64,000 bases of DNA from Centroberyx gerrardi (GCF_048128805.1 NC_136012.1:9310121-9374120), one strand, 5' to 3'; shown: positions 47,723 through 61,428, numbered from the stretch's first letter. The notes: a model not told the origin generated them from the letters alone. Numbers and translations are program-made.

Positions 47723-49177
47723 ACCAAGTAGGGATACAATCTATTCTTTTTACTGAACAGGATAATAGGTGAGCTCAGTAGAAATGATTATAATTATTGA
47801 GATATAATCCATTTTTTGTCCATTAAAGAGCTCTAACCTCTTTCTATATGTGAAAAAGACGTTCTGGCATTATCAAACATGGCTCTTAACATCAGATTTT
47901 GGTACTGAGGAACTTAATAGTGATACCTTTTAGTCTGCATCACTACTGTACCGTTTTTTTCTGACAAAACAAGATCAATCATTTTACAAAACTTTTTTTA
48001 AGGGGCCTTAATAATACAATTATGTTCTGCAGAATTATTAGGAATGAGACAAAGGGAGCAAATAATGGATATTTTATTTTCATCTGATTTATTTAGAGGA
48101 AATTAAATTCCCATAGAGATTAAAAATAATAATCTTGTGTCCAAAAGAAGGTAGTTATCAGATTTACTGAATTATTATTTACAACACAACCTATGACTGT
48201 GTATAGTGTTATGACTCTGGTCATTTGTGTTTATGTTTGTGTGGGTTAATGGCTCTTTTCTCTCCTCAATGTGGGCATTCCAGTGTGTGCATTCCAGTGT
48301 GTGATTCGATTCAGGTGTTGGGGTTCTCCTGGATTGGCTTAGGGGACGGGATTGCTGCTGGCTGATTGGCTACCAGGGAGGATTTAAACCAGCTGAGGCC
48401 AACCTTCCGCCCCTCTCTCTCTTGCTCCATCCCATTTCCAAAAATGGAGGCCGCCCTGCTAAAGCATTGAGCTGTGTGTCTTTAGCTGGTAACATTGTGA
48501 GTAAAACTAAGTTGTGAGTTTTGATGTAGACCCTGCCCGTATGTGTTAGACATTGGTTGTAAAACTGTGGGCTCTGTTTTCCATGATGTAAATATTCTTT
48601 ACTAAAAGTAGCAGTAAATAGTAGGAGTGAGAAGCCCTTTCTTTTGTTATCATTTTTCTCCTGTTTTGGTTTGAGTAGAAGTTAGGTTAGAGCTTTGTCT
48701 TTTGTTTTAACTTTATTTCTTTTGTTAGGGAAGTTTAGGGTTTTTGAATTAGGATTGTTTTGTTTGTTGTTTTGGGCATGGCTCTGCTCTGAAGTTGAAC
48801 GAAAATAAAACTGCTACCTTTTGAACATTGATTGTGGTGCGGCTGAACATTCTTGGGAGTGGGAAGGGGGGGGGCACCGAACGTGTTGGGTCCTGGTTTT
48901 CCCTTACACCAGGGCCGTAACAATAGTGATGTGGATGGAGAAGTGAAGATAATTAGAAATCTGCATTATACATTTACAGCTGTCTGTACAAACATATTGT
49001 ATGGTTGACTGAGACTGTGGTTACATTTTATAATACAAAACTGCAAACGGCTCATTTTGACATAAAGTTTGATTTCTATTCCTACGTTGTTAATCAGCAC
49101 ATTGATGTTTTTTTTTTTTTGTTTTTTTCTCCCAAAAACCTATGAAGCAGTGCACATTGAGAAAGTGGTTTAGTGGT
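47723..49177 (-). other. 3' UTR/downstream part of the CXC chemokine gene, with an LTR insertion
   Basis: The sequence downstream of the chemokine stop on the minus strand. It is closely repeated at 31945-32957. Without the solo LTR (48207-48922) it would be about 740 bp. How much of it belongs to the mature mRNA is not known. Confidence 0.55.
48207..48922. mobile_element. Solo LTR (LTR retroelement fossil), 716 bp
   Basis: It starts TGTTATGAC and ends CCGTAACA, with a 4-bp target duplication atag (48203-48206 and 48923-48926). The paralogous copy near 32385 is uninterrupted at this point. A TTTAAA promoter-like word and an AATAAA (about 48804) are in the expected order for the plus orientation. 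No internal region remains. The interrupted duplicate shows that it arrived after, or on only one side of, the duplication. Confidence 0.9.
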
Positions 49178-50356
49178 TTAAAGTGAAGATGCAGGCGTCA
49201 CGATGCGGACAGTAGTCCCTCTGGGCTTCAAATCCCTCTGTTTGGATCTGTAGACAAAAAAGAAAAACAAAATTTTATTGAAGCCATGCCATGTCTCTTG
49301 GTCAATACAATATCGGTAAAGCTTAATTTCAGATAAACTAAAGCAAATCTCCTGTAAAAAAAATTCAGAAGTCAAAACATCAAAGAGGACATGACTCATG
49401 ACTCAAACCTTTGATTTGCACTAGTGTTGCTGACAAATGCTAACAAATCCCGCTCCCAATATCTCAGTTGGTGTGCTGCTTTTTAGGCAAACAGGACAAG
49501 ATTAAAACCTCTTAATAAAAACACAAACTATTTAATTGCCATTCACCCTCATAAGATTTTCCTGTTAAATGAGAAAAGTGGCACAGCAGCTATACACTGT
49601 AAAGGACAGCAGCATGTAGACATAAACTTTTAAAATATTTTCTACTTACTTATTAATTGCCTTGATAATTTGTTTTGCCAAGCGCCCCTCAGGATCGAGA
49701 CAGTCTGACGTTCCATCATTCAGTATGATGCTGCAATATACATACAATATTGTTGGTATGCGAGTAAAGGAAAAGGCTGTACATTAGTAACCTTTGACAT
49801 TGTATACTGCCATTTTTTTCGTTACGACAGTGAACTCACATAAACTCGTGCTTGCTACAGTATGGGCGAGGAGCTATCTGTTGCACCTTAGTGATTTTGA
49901 CAATAGTGCTGAGGTGCAGTCCTCCATGGCGCACTTGAGCGCAGCGGCAGCGAGGTTCAAAGCTTCTCCCTGAATCCCCAACAGAGGAGAAAAGTGAGAA
50001 GAGAAGTGAAAGATGCTTTCATCAGTTTGGCACCAACCACATTAGCCAATCTGCAGTTTGCACTTACAGAATGTCTTGGTTTTGAAAGAGAGTTCAATTA
50101 ATTGGACTTTCTTGAGCAGCCAAATTAATGAAAAATCATGTTTTTCATCATCCACAGTGAGAGTAGGTATCAACTAAACCAGTCCAATTAAAGGGCTTAG
50201 TCTCAACTTTGTTTTACCTTTACACATCTTTCAATCGATCAGAAAAGAGCAGGTCTTGTCTGCAAAGACTCGACTGGAAGAGTAATTCTTACCCTCTGAT
50301 GTGTAAATGGCTACTGAAGCCAGCAGGAGAACAGTGGATGCGGAGTTCAGGATCAT
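49178..50356 (-). CDS. CXC chemokine, four exons, ELR-negative
   Basis: Exons 50356-50293, 49969-49840, 49730-49650 and 49247-49178 join in phase into a 114-aa secreted protein. Residues 1-22 are a signal peptide (MILNSASTVLLLASVAIYTS). The mature N-terminus carries FEPRCRCAQ, the C-x-C motif without a preceding ELR. The other two cysteines are in PYCSKHEF and SDCLDPEGR, followed by the C-terminal helix (AKQIIKAINK). The fourth exon adds a basic tail (KQRDLKPR), as in some CXCL9-11 or CXCL13-like proteins. Intron phases 1, 2, 2 fit the CXC chemokine gene plan. It should act as an extracellular ligand of a G-protein-coupled chemokine receptor on leukocytes. The exact orthologue among fish CXCLs is unclear. 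The last exon and downstream sequence are duplicated at 31.9-33.0 kb. Confidence 0.88.
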
Positions 50357-51771
50357 CTTGAATGTAAAGACCTTCCTCCGAGGAGATATTTGTGGATATT
50401 TTGTTGGATGTGTTTTATGAAGCGGTCCTCTTGAGAGTGATGAATAGGCAGGATAGTTGTAGCCCATCCGCTTCCAGGATCTAAGGATCTTTACTGCTCT
50501 CTCTTGTGTCTGCTGCTCTCTCTCCAAGGTGGGCAAGACCAAACGCAGTCTGCAGTTGCATTGTGAGTCTCAAAGGTTTATAGCCTTTATACAGCCCCTA
50601 TGAACAGATGGAGACTGCGAATTTCCAAGGAACTCTGTGAAAGTCACTCCCATGACCAACACCCAGTGTATTCAACCCCGCCGTCATGGCGCACGGGACT
50701 GTGCTTAATCCAGAAATTCTGCTGAAAATCACTGAATTCAAGTCAGAATAGATATCAGATGTGAGTTCAGGTCAACATTTCTGAAGTATTTACTGATGCA
50801 ACAATGTAGACCGACAACAGTATTATCCTCACCCAAATCCTATATGGCTCTGTAGGCTATGTAGAATATGTAGGCTGTTATGTCTTGCTAAAATCTGCTT
50901 TTGTGTCTTTTCCTTAAGTTTGTCCTATCATTCTATTCTGGGGTTGATTCTTGATCAGTTAGATCTGGTTAGGCTCATTCTCTGTAAAGTGAGACATGCA
51001 TGTGATAAAGGGCTATATAAATAAACAAACTTGGCTCCTCAACTGCCACAGACTCCTGCATAATATCAGGTGTGAGGGGTGGAGGATTTTCCCTGTGGTC
51101 CAAAAACAATCAAATTCATGACTAAGGTAAACTTCTGGCACAGGTTTTACTCTGACATTCAATGAGAGCATTACTGTTGTCTGTACTGTAGTTGTGGTGT
51201 GGGATCACAGCGATGAAAAACACATCAGTTATCACCTTTTTAGTTTCTGTATAGATGTTTGGATAGTCACAGCAGAGGTTTAGATTTGATCCTCTGGGGA
51301 AAGTGCATTGGTCTGTGATGTGATGCAGTGTGTTAAACTGATGTTGCAATTAGCAACATTTGGCAGAAGACTCCTGATCTCTTTAACTAATGCAAATGAG
51401 GCTAAAAAGAAATGCAGAGCATATGTTTTTCTAAATGGGGTTAAATAAGGTTCTTTGTAAAAATACCCCACCCTTTCCCATGAAGCTGACAGATGGGGAT
51501 AGAGTAACATGGGCAGGTCTTATTCCAAGCCAAACATTCAATCTCCAACTCTAACACATTTTTCAATTTCTCGTCCCTACATGCAACATTCCACATCACA
51601 AACATATCTTTTGTCGAGAGATAAAAGCAATGATGAAACAGAAAGAGAAGGAAAAATTTGCAGGAGCGATCTCTACATCGAGCCTCAAAACAAATGAAGT
51701 TAATGAAGAAAAATCATGAAGACAAGCAAAGACACATTGGTACACAGAATCATGTTGACAACAAGTGCATA
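50357..51771. other. Intergenic, nothing recognised
   Basis: Upstream of the chemokine gene. It should include its promoter, but I cannot mark a core element with confidence. No repeat ends or exons seen. Confidence 0.4.
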
Positions 51772-51779
51772 ATGTAGAA

Positions 51780-53388
<1,609 letters not shown>

Positions 53389-53396
53389 ATGTAGAA

Positions 53397-54350
53397 TACT
53401 GATGTCATAATAATCACTAGGAATTATTAGGGATGTAGTGGAGGATAAACCCACGCAAACCCATTTTACACTTTTCCAGAATATAGTTTGCTGGCATAAA
53501 TCTTTATGGAATTCATGGTAGTGAATTGATATATGAGGATAGGGTGATTTAAGGCATCCAAAGCATAAATTAACGCTTTTCTGAAAATACAATTGATTGT
53601 TTGTATTTGTGTTTGTAGTTGTTTGAACTTTTGATGATCACCAACTGGTCCTCATAGTTTACCCTCTTTTTTATTCACCACTACAGTACATCACTGATTA
53701 CAACATATCTGGGTTTCAGATTTTGCACACTGTTTGGCCTCCTGTTTGCCCACATTGCCCTCACAAACAGTTAGGCAGATGGAGTCTATCAGGAAAATCA
53801 TCTATCCTTATGTTTTTGTTGTTGTTTTTTCAACCAATCAAGTAATGTCAACAAATGAGCTATTATACTGTATGTTACATGCAAACAGAGACTATTACTT
53901 TTAAAAGTAATTAGTTACTTTACTTCCTTAAAAAGTATCTAGTTGTGTTTCAACGTTCCACTTAACACTAGTTAGGCTACTTTACAATGTTAACTTGTTA
54001 TTAAAAGTAACTTGGTAGACTGCTTTTGCATCACTCACTTCAAAAACCTGCCATATACATGCAATTTTTAAACCGCAAGCCAGTCTCATTTATATCAAGC
54101 ATACCTAGATTGCGGTTCGTTTGTTTTTTCCAATTAGCAGCATGTTGTCACAGGAATTTCACTTTTTTAATTTCTCACTCTTTTCTTTTTTTGAAAAAAA
54201 ACGAAAAAAAACTGAAAGACCATTAAAAGTAACTAATCCTACAATAATTGAAGAACTAACCCATTAAGTTGCTCTAAAAAGTAGGCTAAACTGAGTAGAC
54301 TACCGCGCTACAAAATAAAAGTACCCCCGCTGTTTTTGACTGACTGGCTC
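53397..54350. other. Intergenic, nothing recognised
   Basis: AT-rich sequence upstream of the Pax-like gene. No exon or repeat ends identified. Confidence 0.4.
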
Positions 54351-54355
54351 TGCTG

Positions 54356-54478
<123 letters not shown>

Positions 54479-54768
54479 TGGCTTACACCTACATCCAATC
54501 AAAGGCCCCTGCCGCTGTCCACCGCTCCGGTGCTGATAACCCCGGAGCGGCTGCTGGCGCAGACATTCAGCACCAACAAAGCAACACGGAACACAACTTT
54601 CTTCTCCACAAACTGCACACTGCTCTCTCGAGAAACTTTTCTCAGCTTTCTCTTCGAATAAATAGGACATGTTGCGTCGTTGTAACAAACTAAACTCTAC
54701 ATCTACCGACGACTGAGTAGTAACAGGAGGTTTTGGAGTTGGAATAACAGTCCTGGTAACATCTTGTG

Positions 54769-55497
54769 ATGGATATACGCTTCGGACAGCTGCCGCTCGC
54801 CGTAGCGCACAGTAAGTTACAGCTGACATTACTGAGAAACAGCGAGGCTTCTTAATGTTGAGTTAAAGCGCAGCTGTCATGTGTGCAGCAGCCTGGAAAC
54901 TGTGTTGAACGCTTGCAGTCCGACACGCAGCCATGTCTTCCTCTCATTTGAATTTGTTGCCGGTTGTGTTTGGTCCGCTCCGGGGTCCAGGGCACGGCGG
55001 GGTGAACCAGCTCGGCGGCGTCTTCATCAACGGGCGCCCGTTACCGCACGTGGTGAGACAGCGCATCGTGGAGCTCGCGCACCGGGGCGTGCGTCCGTGT
55101 GAGATCTCCCGCCGCCTGCGCGTCAGTCACGGCTGCGTCAGCAAAATACTGGCCAGGTAAAGGGACTCCACTCGTTCGTTCATTCATTCATTCATTCATG
55201 TGTTTACATTTTTACAGAACTATCTATGTGATTTTGATGAAATTTTAACTGCAACGTAGGCTAAAAAATCTTGTATCTTTTAAACATTAATTCACATATA
55301 TATACAATATATGTATGTCAATATTACAAAAATGGCCACTTTCATATATGCTTTACATGCGTTAACATGTATTTCCATATATGGACAGAAATGTATTTGA
55401 CAGGGAAACTTTAAATGTAATCTTATCCCAGGAAAAAATATCCAGAGTATATTTTGAATTATGAGGTTATATATATATATATGTATGTATGTATATG

Positions 55498-55538
<41 letters not shown>

Positions 55539-56149
55539 CCTATATATGTGTGTGTGTGTGTGTGTGTATAAGGTAATACAGACCACTGAGTCTAACATAT
55601 AGCCTATTTAAAAAAAAAAAAAGGAAATACAGTAAATTTATGAATAATGTATCCTGGGAAGCCCACATATATTTTAAAATATCAGTAAATATATTCATGA
55701 AAAATGTATCCTGGGATAACCTCATATACATTTTTTCTTAGGCCATGTGTTTTTTCATGCATGACATTTTATAGCTTGCTCTTTGAGTCCAGCGGTGCTA
55801 TTTACTCATCTTATTCCAGCCTGTTCCATAAACATGACCCATGAATCACAGCAGCATCCATATTTATTAAACCCCCTGCTCTTCCTCCTCTGGTAAAACG
55901 ATAACCCCTCCTGACAGATGTCCACACTGTTGACTCAGGTACAATGAGACGGGGAGCGTCAGACCGGGAGTGATCGGCGGCTCCAAGCCCAAGGTGGCCA
56001 CTCCCCGGGTGGTGCAAGCCATCCTGCAGCTGAAACAAGCCAACCCCACCGTGTTCGCCTGGGAGATCCGAGAGAGGCTGCTGCTGGAGCGAGTGTGTGA
56101 CCACGACAGCGTGCCCAGCATCAGCTCCATCAACAGGTAACAGGTGTGA

Positions 56150-56203
<54 letters not shown>

Positions 56204-56287
56204 CACACACCTTTACATGAGTGTTCCCTTCTATCTTTCCAGGATCATTAGAAACAAAGTCCAGACTGAGTCTTGCGAACTTGGTAA

Positions 56288-56326
<39 letters not shown>

Positions 56327-57573
56327 CCCAATGTTTCCTGACATTGACCTCTGCCCCTGCAGTGTCAACAACATCACCCGTTGCCATGGCGACCACCTAT
56401 TCTGCCGAGTCCACCTATTCCATCAGTGGAATTCTGGGAGTCAGAAAAAGCAGTAGCAAACATGAGGAAGGTAATCTAGTCTGTGCGTATGTGTGTGTAA
56501 GTATGTTTTTTGTATATACGTGTGTGTGTGCGTGTTTGTGTGTGAGAGCATATATGTGAGAGAGAAAGACACACTGCAAAAAAAGTCCATCTCAACGTGT
56601 CATATAGTTTCATATTCATATGGAACTAACCCTTAAAATCTTAGCTTTCTAAAAACAAGTGATTTCCAATTCCAATGATTTCCAGTGGTTTCCAATTCAG
56701 TTTCCCTTGTTTGTTTCAGCAATTTTCTAGAAACAAGTGTCAGCATCTGCATTTTTTCCTGTTTTAAGAACAAAACATAGATCTTAAGACTGAATACTAA
56801 ACATCTTGTTAAGATGGATATTATTTGCAGAGCAGACAGAGAGATTACAGCCGATTCTCTGTGGCATCGGAACACACAGCAGACAACCGTGCGGAGCCGG
56901 TGGTGTTGTGTTAATATCAGTCTGGTTGAAACAGCCTCCTCAGCAGGAGATCCACCTCGCAGCCCCAGGCTCCTGTCCTCTCAGCCAGCATGCTCTCTGC
57001 TCCTCCCCACCGCCCCCTCACCTTGGCCTCTCATTACAGGCCTGCTTACACCTCCACTCCTCCATCACCGCAGCCATTAGAATAGGACAACACATAGATA
57101 AATACGCGGACGTACGTCTGGGAACACACACACATATGCAGACACATGCGTGTGCACACATTGCACGTGTTTTATCATTTCACTCATTAGAGCAGAAACA
57201 AGTGAAGATGGTGAAAGAACGGAGGAAGGAGGGGATGGAGGTAGGGAGAGAGAGGGAAGCGCTATATCTAAAGTAAAACTGAAGCTGGACAGAGGCCGTT
57301 TTGTTTTCCAGGTGGGGACGTCTCCTGCGGCGTTTACCACGATCAGCCGTGTTCCTTTAACGAGGCCTGGGTACAGTCTGACCTGTGCCTGACCTCTATC
57401 TCCAGTCTGACCTTTCACCCCAGCTTGCCAACCAATCACCACCCAGACCTGTCAGGTCAGTCCGCAAAATATGAGCTCTTTATTTGTAATGTAAAGTCGA
57501 GCTTTGATGTGCGTCTCAAAGGGTTTTCTCTCATCTCTTCTCTCGTTTAGGGTCTCCATGTCGTTACAGCTGA
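54769..57573 (+). CDS. Divergent Pax2/5/8-class paired-box protein without homeodomain
   Basis: Exons 54769-54811, 54919-55156, 55939-56136, 56243-56283, 56363-56470, 57312-57455 and 57551-57573 join in phase to 264 aa. The paired domain (about residues 39-167) begins [19 protein letters not shown] and keeps [12 protein letters not shown] and [10 protein letters not shown]. These are Pax2/5/8 features, but ILARYNETG is unlike the usual ILGRYYETG. The octapeptide is YSISGILG (192-199). The C-terminus keeps echoes of the Pax5 end: CSFNEAW (compare YNDSW) and GSPCRYS (compare GSPYYYS). Pax2/5/8 proteins are nuclear DNA-binding transcription factors. No KRKR/partial-homeodomain exon was found in the 56.47-57.31 kb intron, which holds a MITE. 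A second acceptor at about 54989/54990 would give a shorter N-terminus closer to Pax2 or Pax5. Candidate identities are a second pax5 ohnologue or a divergent pax8. The open, well-spliced frame argues for a living gene. Confidence 0.85.
55470..55575. repeat. (TA)n and (TG)n microsatellites in Pax intron 2
   Basis: AT-alternating tracts at about 55470-55535, then a short TG tract. Just before and after are several short repeats of acatttaatgtaatcttatcc/atgtatcctgggaa-type sequence, a local degenerate duplication. Confidence 0.8.
56572..56832. mobile_element. Degraded MITE of the CACTGCAAA family in a Pax intron
   Basis: It starts cactgcaaaaaaagtccatc and ends cttgttaagatgg ... atttgcag, the same terminal plan as 3889-4270, with the shared internal phrase tagaaacaagtgtcag. 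More diverged than the first copy. It sits in the intron where a partial-homeodomain exon would be expected. Confidence 0.7.
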
Positions 57574-57722
57574 GCAGAGATGCAAAACGCCCGAAGAAGA
57601 AAATCATCCCATTACTGTCAAACACAAGATGACTTCAAAAACGGAATGACTGACATTGTATTTACCGGACCGCCAACTGACATCAAGAAACAGAAACCTA
57701 TATCATGCTCTCTCATATGAAA

Positions 57723-57728
57723 AATAAA
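57723..57728 (+). terminator. Candidate poly(A) signal of the Pax-like gene
   Basis: AATAAA, 150 bp after the stop codon on the same strand. Confidence 0.6.
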
Positions 57729-58269
57729 ACCGCAGTCACATATGAATGTAGCATAGCTTCATTTTCAAGCTTTATTTACATCATTTGGGGGTCAAACAAG
57801 AGTAAACCCATGCTGTTATCTCAGCAGCTTAATAGAGCCGTCCCACATATTATCCCCTCTCCCTGCCTCCCCGGTGGCCGCTCTCTCCCCTGTCAGTCGT
57901 TGGGGGGGCATCATTAGGGGCCCCATGATGGAGAACAGCCACTATTTTCTCTCCGTTGTGACCATCTCCCTCGCCTCCCCTCCAGGATGAGGGATTAAAG
58001 GAGGAGACGGGAGGTGCCGGAGGGACCGGCGGGGTCAGAGAACGGCACTGAGAAGCAGGTCTGTGGCCGGTAGTGGCTATCAGTTTACAGCTGCTGGCAT
58101 GTAGAGCGCAGACACATGGCACGTACGTTTTTTCACTGATGCATGTGAGACTGTTGGGAATGTTTGTTTCGTGTTTGAATGCATAAGCCCGCCGTTTGCC
58201 AAAGTCTGGCATCGCAGCACAAACTAAATAAAGAAGTGTGTACAGTATATATGAACTCATTTGTGTGAG

Positions 58270-58760
58270 TGCATGTCACACACACACACTCAGTATCTAC
58301 TTTGTTAGGTAGATCTCTCCATGTACACCAACAGCTCGCTCCTACAGACAGTGAGATATGTATAAATAAAGCATAAGTACAAGGCATGCAGACAGTATTG
58401 AGGTGTTCAGTTACTGTTTGACTTAACCTTAGAATGGGCAAGATGCGGATTTAAGCAACTTTAAGCGTGATGTGACCGTTGGTGCCAGATGCATCATTTC
58501 CAACATCTCAGAAATGGCCGCACTCCTGGGATTTTGCCAGACTGAAGTGTCTAGAGTTTACAGAGAATGATGCGATGAACAAAACACGTCCAGTCAGCAG
58601 CAGTCATGTGGGCAGAAAGACAATGGCAAGAGCTAAACAGGCAGGCCACAAGTATGCAAACGACAGCAGCTCAGTGCAACAGTGATGTGCAGAAGGGCAT
58701 CTTACAACACACAACTCCAGAAAACTTGAAGCAGATGGGCTACAGCAGCAGCAGATCATG
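58270..58760 (+). mobile_element. Degenerate Tc1-like transposon fragment
   Basis: It contains the common fish Tc1-family 5' part: an inverted-repeat-like start (actttgttaggtagatct), then gaatgggcaagatg, the transposase N-terminus region with decayed forms of the helix-turn-helix (atctcagaaatggccgcact, ctagagtttacagagaatga), and cttgaagcagatgggctaca. Reading frames are broken many times and the catalytic region is missing. An old relic, not a gene. Confidence 0.75.
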
Positions 58761-58764
58761 CTGA

Positions 58765-60500
58765 TCCCCAAACCACCGCCTCGTCTGATGAATCCCGTTT
58801 TCTGTTGTTTGTTTCTGCTGATGAAAGCACCAGCAGCTTGTTGAGTCAGAACCTCAGTAAGTAACCTAAGTAGTAGAAGTTGTATCACAGCTAAATTTGG
58901 AAATCTCATCAGCCTAGTCACTTCTACTTATAACATTACTGACTTGACCTACACCCTCAAAACATCTTTGTCAGGTATCTCCCTGGTCAGTATATATTTA
59001 GGCATTCTTTTCACACAGTCAGCTCTCCAGTGAGCCTCCATGACAACACCAGCTGTGGTTGCTAGGAGATTTGGGACTCCAGACAGAACAGCCAACAGGG
59101 ACCTCTTGTTTTTAACCCAGACTGGAACGGCCAACAGGGACCTGAAGGGTGTGATCTGGTTCATATGGTTCATATTATGTTATTAAAAGGTCTGTCATAT
59201 AACTTTGTGCCAGACCCATCCCAGTCTTAATGTTAAAATCAATTCTGAAACTAACAGGTCACTGATGTAAAGATGCTGAAATCATTGTGATTGGTTTGTC
59301 AAACTTTCATCACTGGTCATTTCTCACCTGCTCTCTTCCTAGTCCAAATCCAGGTTGCTACAGCTTGCTGTCAAACTTCAAACATTTTGTGAGCAGTATT
59401 TTGAGATAAGTATAGTGTAAGTATAGAAAGTTATAAAGCATTCAGGTCCCTCAAATTAGCCACTGCATTTTTTCCCATTTCTTTTTCAAGTAGCTATGGA
59501 AAACTATGTGAAACCAAAAAGAGATATTTCTTTAAAGGGTGACTAATTAGACGATAATATGAAAGAGCTGCAATGCGCAGAGAGAGGGCATGCAGAGCTT
59601 TCAGCATCACTTTCATCTCTGTGCACCTGTCCCACCTACTGAGTCATTCTTCCAAATGGGTGCCTTCTGGACAAAGTGTTCAAACAAAGAGGACACATTT
59701 GACTTGCAGAAAAACACACTGGTCCAACCTAAATCCTGTGGATTTTGCACAAATTTATGACACAAACCATAATATATGTCAACCCTGTTACACAACAGTT
59801 TGAAAGGTATTTCACTGCATATTTATAAAATATTTAAAATTGTCTTACAAATTGTCAGTTATTTTACCATAGTAATCTGTAAAACAATAGTTATTTAATA
59901 AAATGCTTGAATAAAGTCATTACATTTTGGTTGAGTGTTGCTTTCCTTTTAAAAGAAATACGATTATTGAAAGAATGTCCTGGTTATTTTAGAATATATA
60001 ATCAGTCGCCTCTTCCCCAACAAATTCAAACTAATATTTGCGTCCCATTTGGTGAGGTTTTGACATTATTATCAAAATATATCTAAGAGGGTTGATGTTT
60101 TGGTAACAGGGTTGACAGTAGATTTAGGGACACAAATGTATTTAATCTTTTTTGTAATCAAAAATGCATTCATTCTGATAAAATATATTATGAGATAAAG
60201 AACACAACTGAGGCAATACAATATTTATTCAAGTGTTATATTTGTAGATTTTATTAGTTAAAAGTTAAATGAACATACTTAGGGATAGTTTCAATTAAAA
60301 AAAGTGGTTATAATAAACAAAATACATTATCAGGTAAAAAATTGTGCTTTATTGAGGATATGTGTAATTTAGAACAATTTCTAATTTAGAACAAACATTT
60401 TGAATGTAGTGTTGGTAAACAGTCTCCACAAATTATATTGAAATATGTCAGAGGGACTTAAAATGCACCGATTTGGAGGAATGACCCTGCTGTAGTTAGT
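58765..60500. other. Intergenic, nothing recognised
   Basis: AT-rich, with no exon or repeat ends identified. Confidence 0.4.
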
Positions 60501-60523
60501 TTCACTTTCTCAGCTCAGTCGGA

Positions 60524-60781
60524 ATGGAGAGTATTTTGGACAGGGAGTCAGCTTGTGTTGTTTGCTTGGAGATAGTCGACGATCCTCACCAGTGTCCATA
60601 TGGACACAACTACTGCCTGGCCTGCATCAACGAGCTGAGGCACACCGAGCATCCTCTCTGTCCAGACCGTCGGAGACAGTCTCCCAGCAGCCGGGATGAA
60701 CTCAGGAGCTGCAGTCTGGCCGACAACATCAGCTGCAGGAACCAGGAGCGGGCAGCAGAGGGCGCTGTTACCCTGTCACAG
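60524..60781 (+). pseudogene. TRIM-like N-terminal RING exon, incomplete zinc site
   Basis: An ATG opens 86 codons ending at a good donor (tcacag/gtaaac). CVVCLEIVDDP, CPYGHNYCLACINEL and PLCPDRRRQS match the RING of TRIM/finTRIM-type ubiquitin ligases. The usual final pair CPxC reads CPDR, so the eighth zinc ligand is absent. The following SPSSRDELRSCSLADNI matches the segment after the RING in these proteins. No B-box, coiled-coil or B30.2 exon is visible within the next kilobase. It is either a leftover first exon or a diverged gene whose other exons I cannot see. Confidence 0.5.
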
Positions 60782-60814
60782 GTAAACTGAGAGGGCAAAA
60801 GTAGGCTACTGCTC

Positions 60815-60975
60815 TCTGATACTACTACTAATATAATACTATAATAATAATACTGCTACTAATACCTCTACTGGCCTGCTACCACTACTACTAGGCCTTC
60901 TACTAGCTACTAATAGGCTAGTGCTAATACTACCACTACTGCGGCTAGTACTACTGCTACTACTTCAACGTCAAC
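60815..60975. repeat. Degenerate (CTA)n trinucleotide tract
   Basis: Repeated actactact and ataata words with many interruptions, immediately after the RING exon donor. Confidence 0.75.
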
Positions 60976-61363
60976 TTCATTTGAACCACTTCCACTTAAT
61001 ACTGAACATGCAAGCACGTTTTGTTAATACAGGGAAAGTTGACTGAGCGCTTTTTCATCAGCACTCTGCATCACAGTTCCTCACATCCACACTGGGAGCT
61101 GCCCAGTATAACCACAGCCGTCTACTGTTTCCCACTGAGCAGTTCCGGCATTTTTACAATGGTTGTTTAGGGAGTGGAGACGTTATACACAACCATTGTA
61201 AAAACGCCGCCTGTGCTGTCACGGCAGGAGTGGCAGAGTGAGTTGCTATGGTTACGGGGACGCGCTGGCTGTCTGCCGCTCTTTCGCACTCTTCGAACAG
61301 TTCCACAGAGATCAATAGCGGACAAGAAGAGAGAGGGAGTTCCACCAGGGAACAGCGCAAAAA

Positions 61364-61428
<65 letters not shown>

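Noticed and set aside
49178-49247. Alternative reading of the chemokine terminal exon containing IQTEGFEAQ and a Cys pair
   Set aside because: It is open and similar in both copies, but splice phase from exon 3 (phase 2) demands the other frame, which gives the basic tail ending PASSL.
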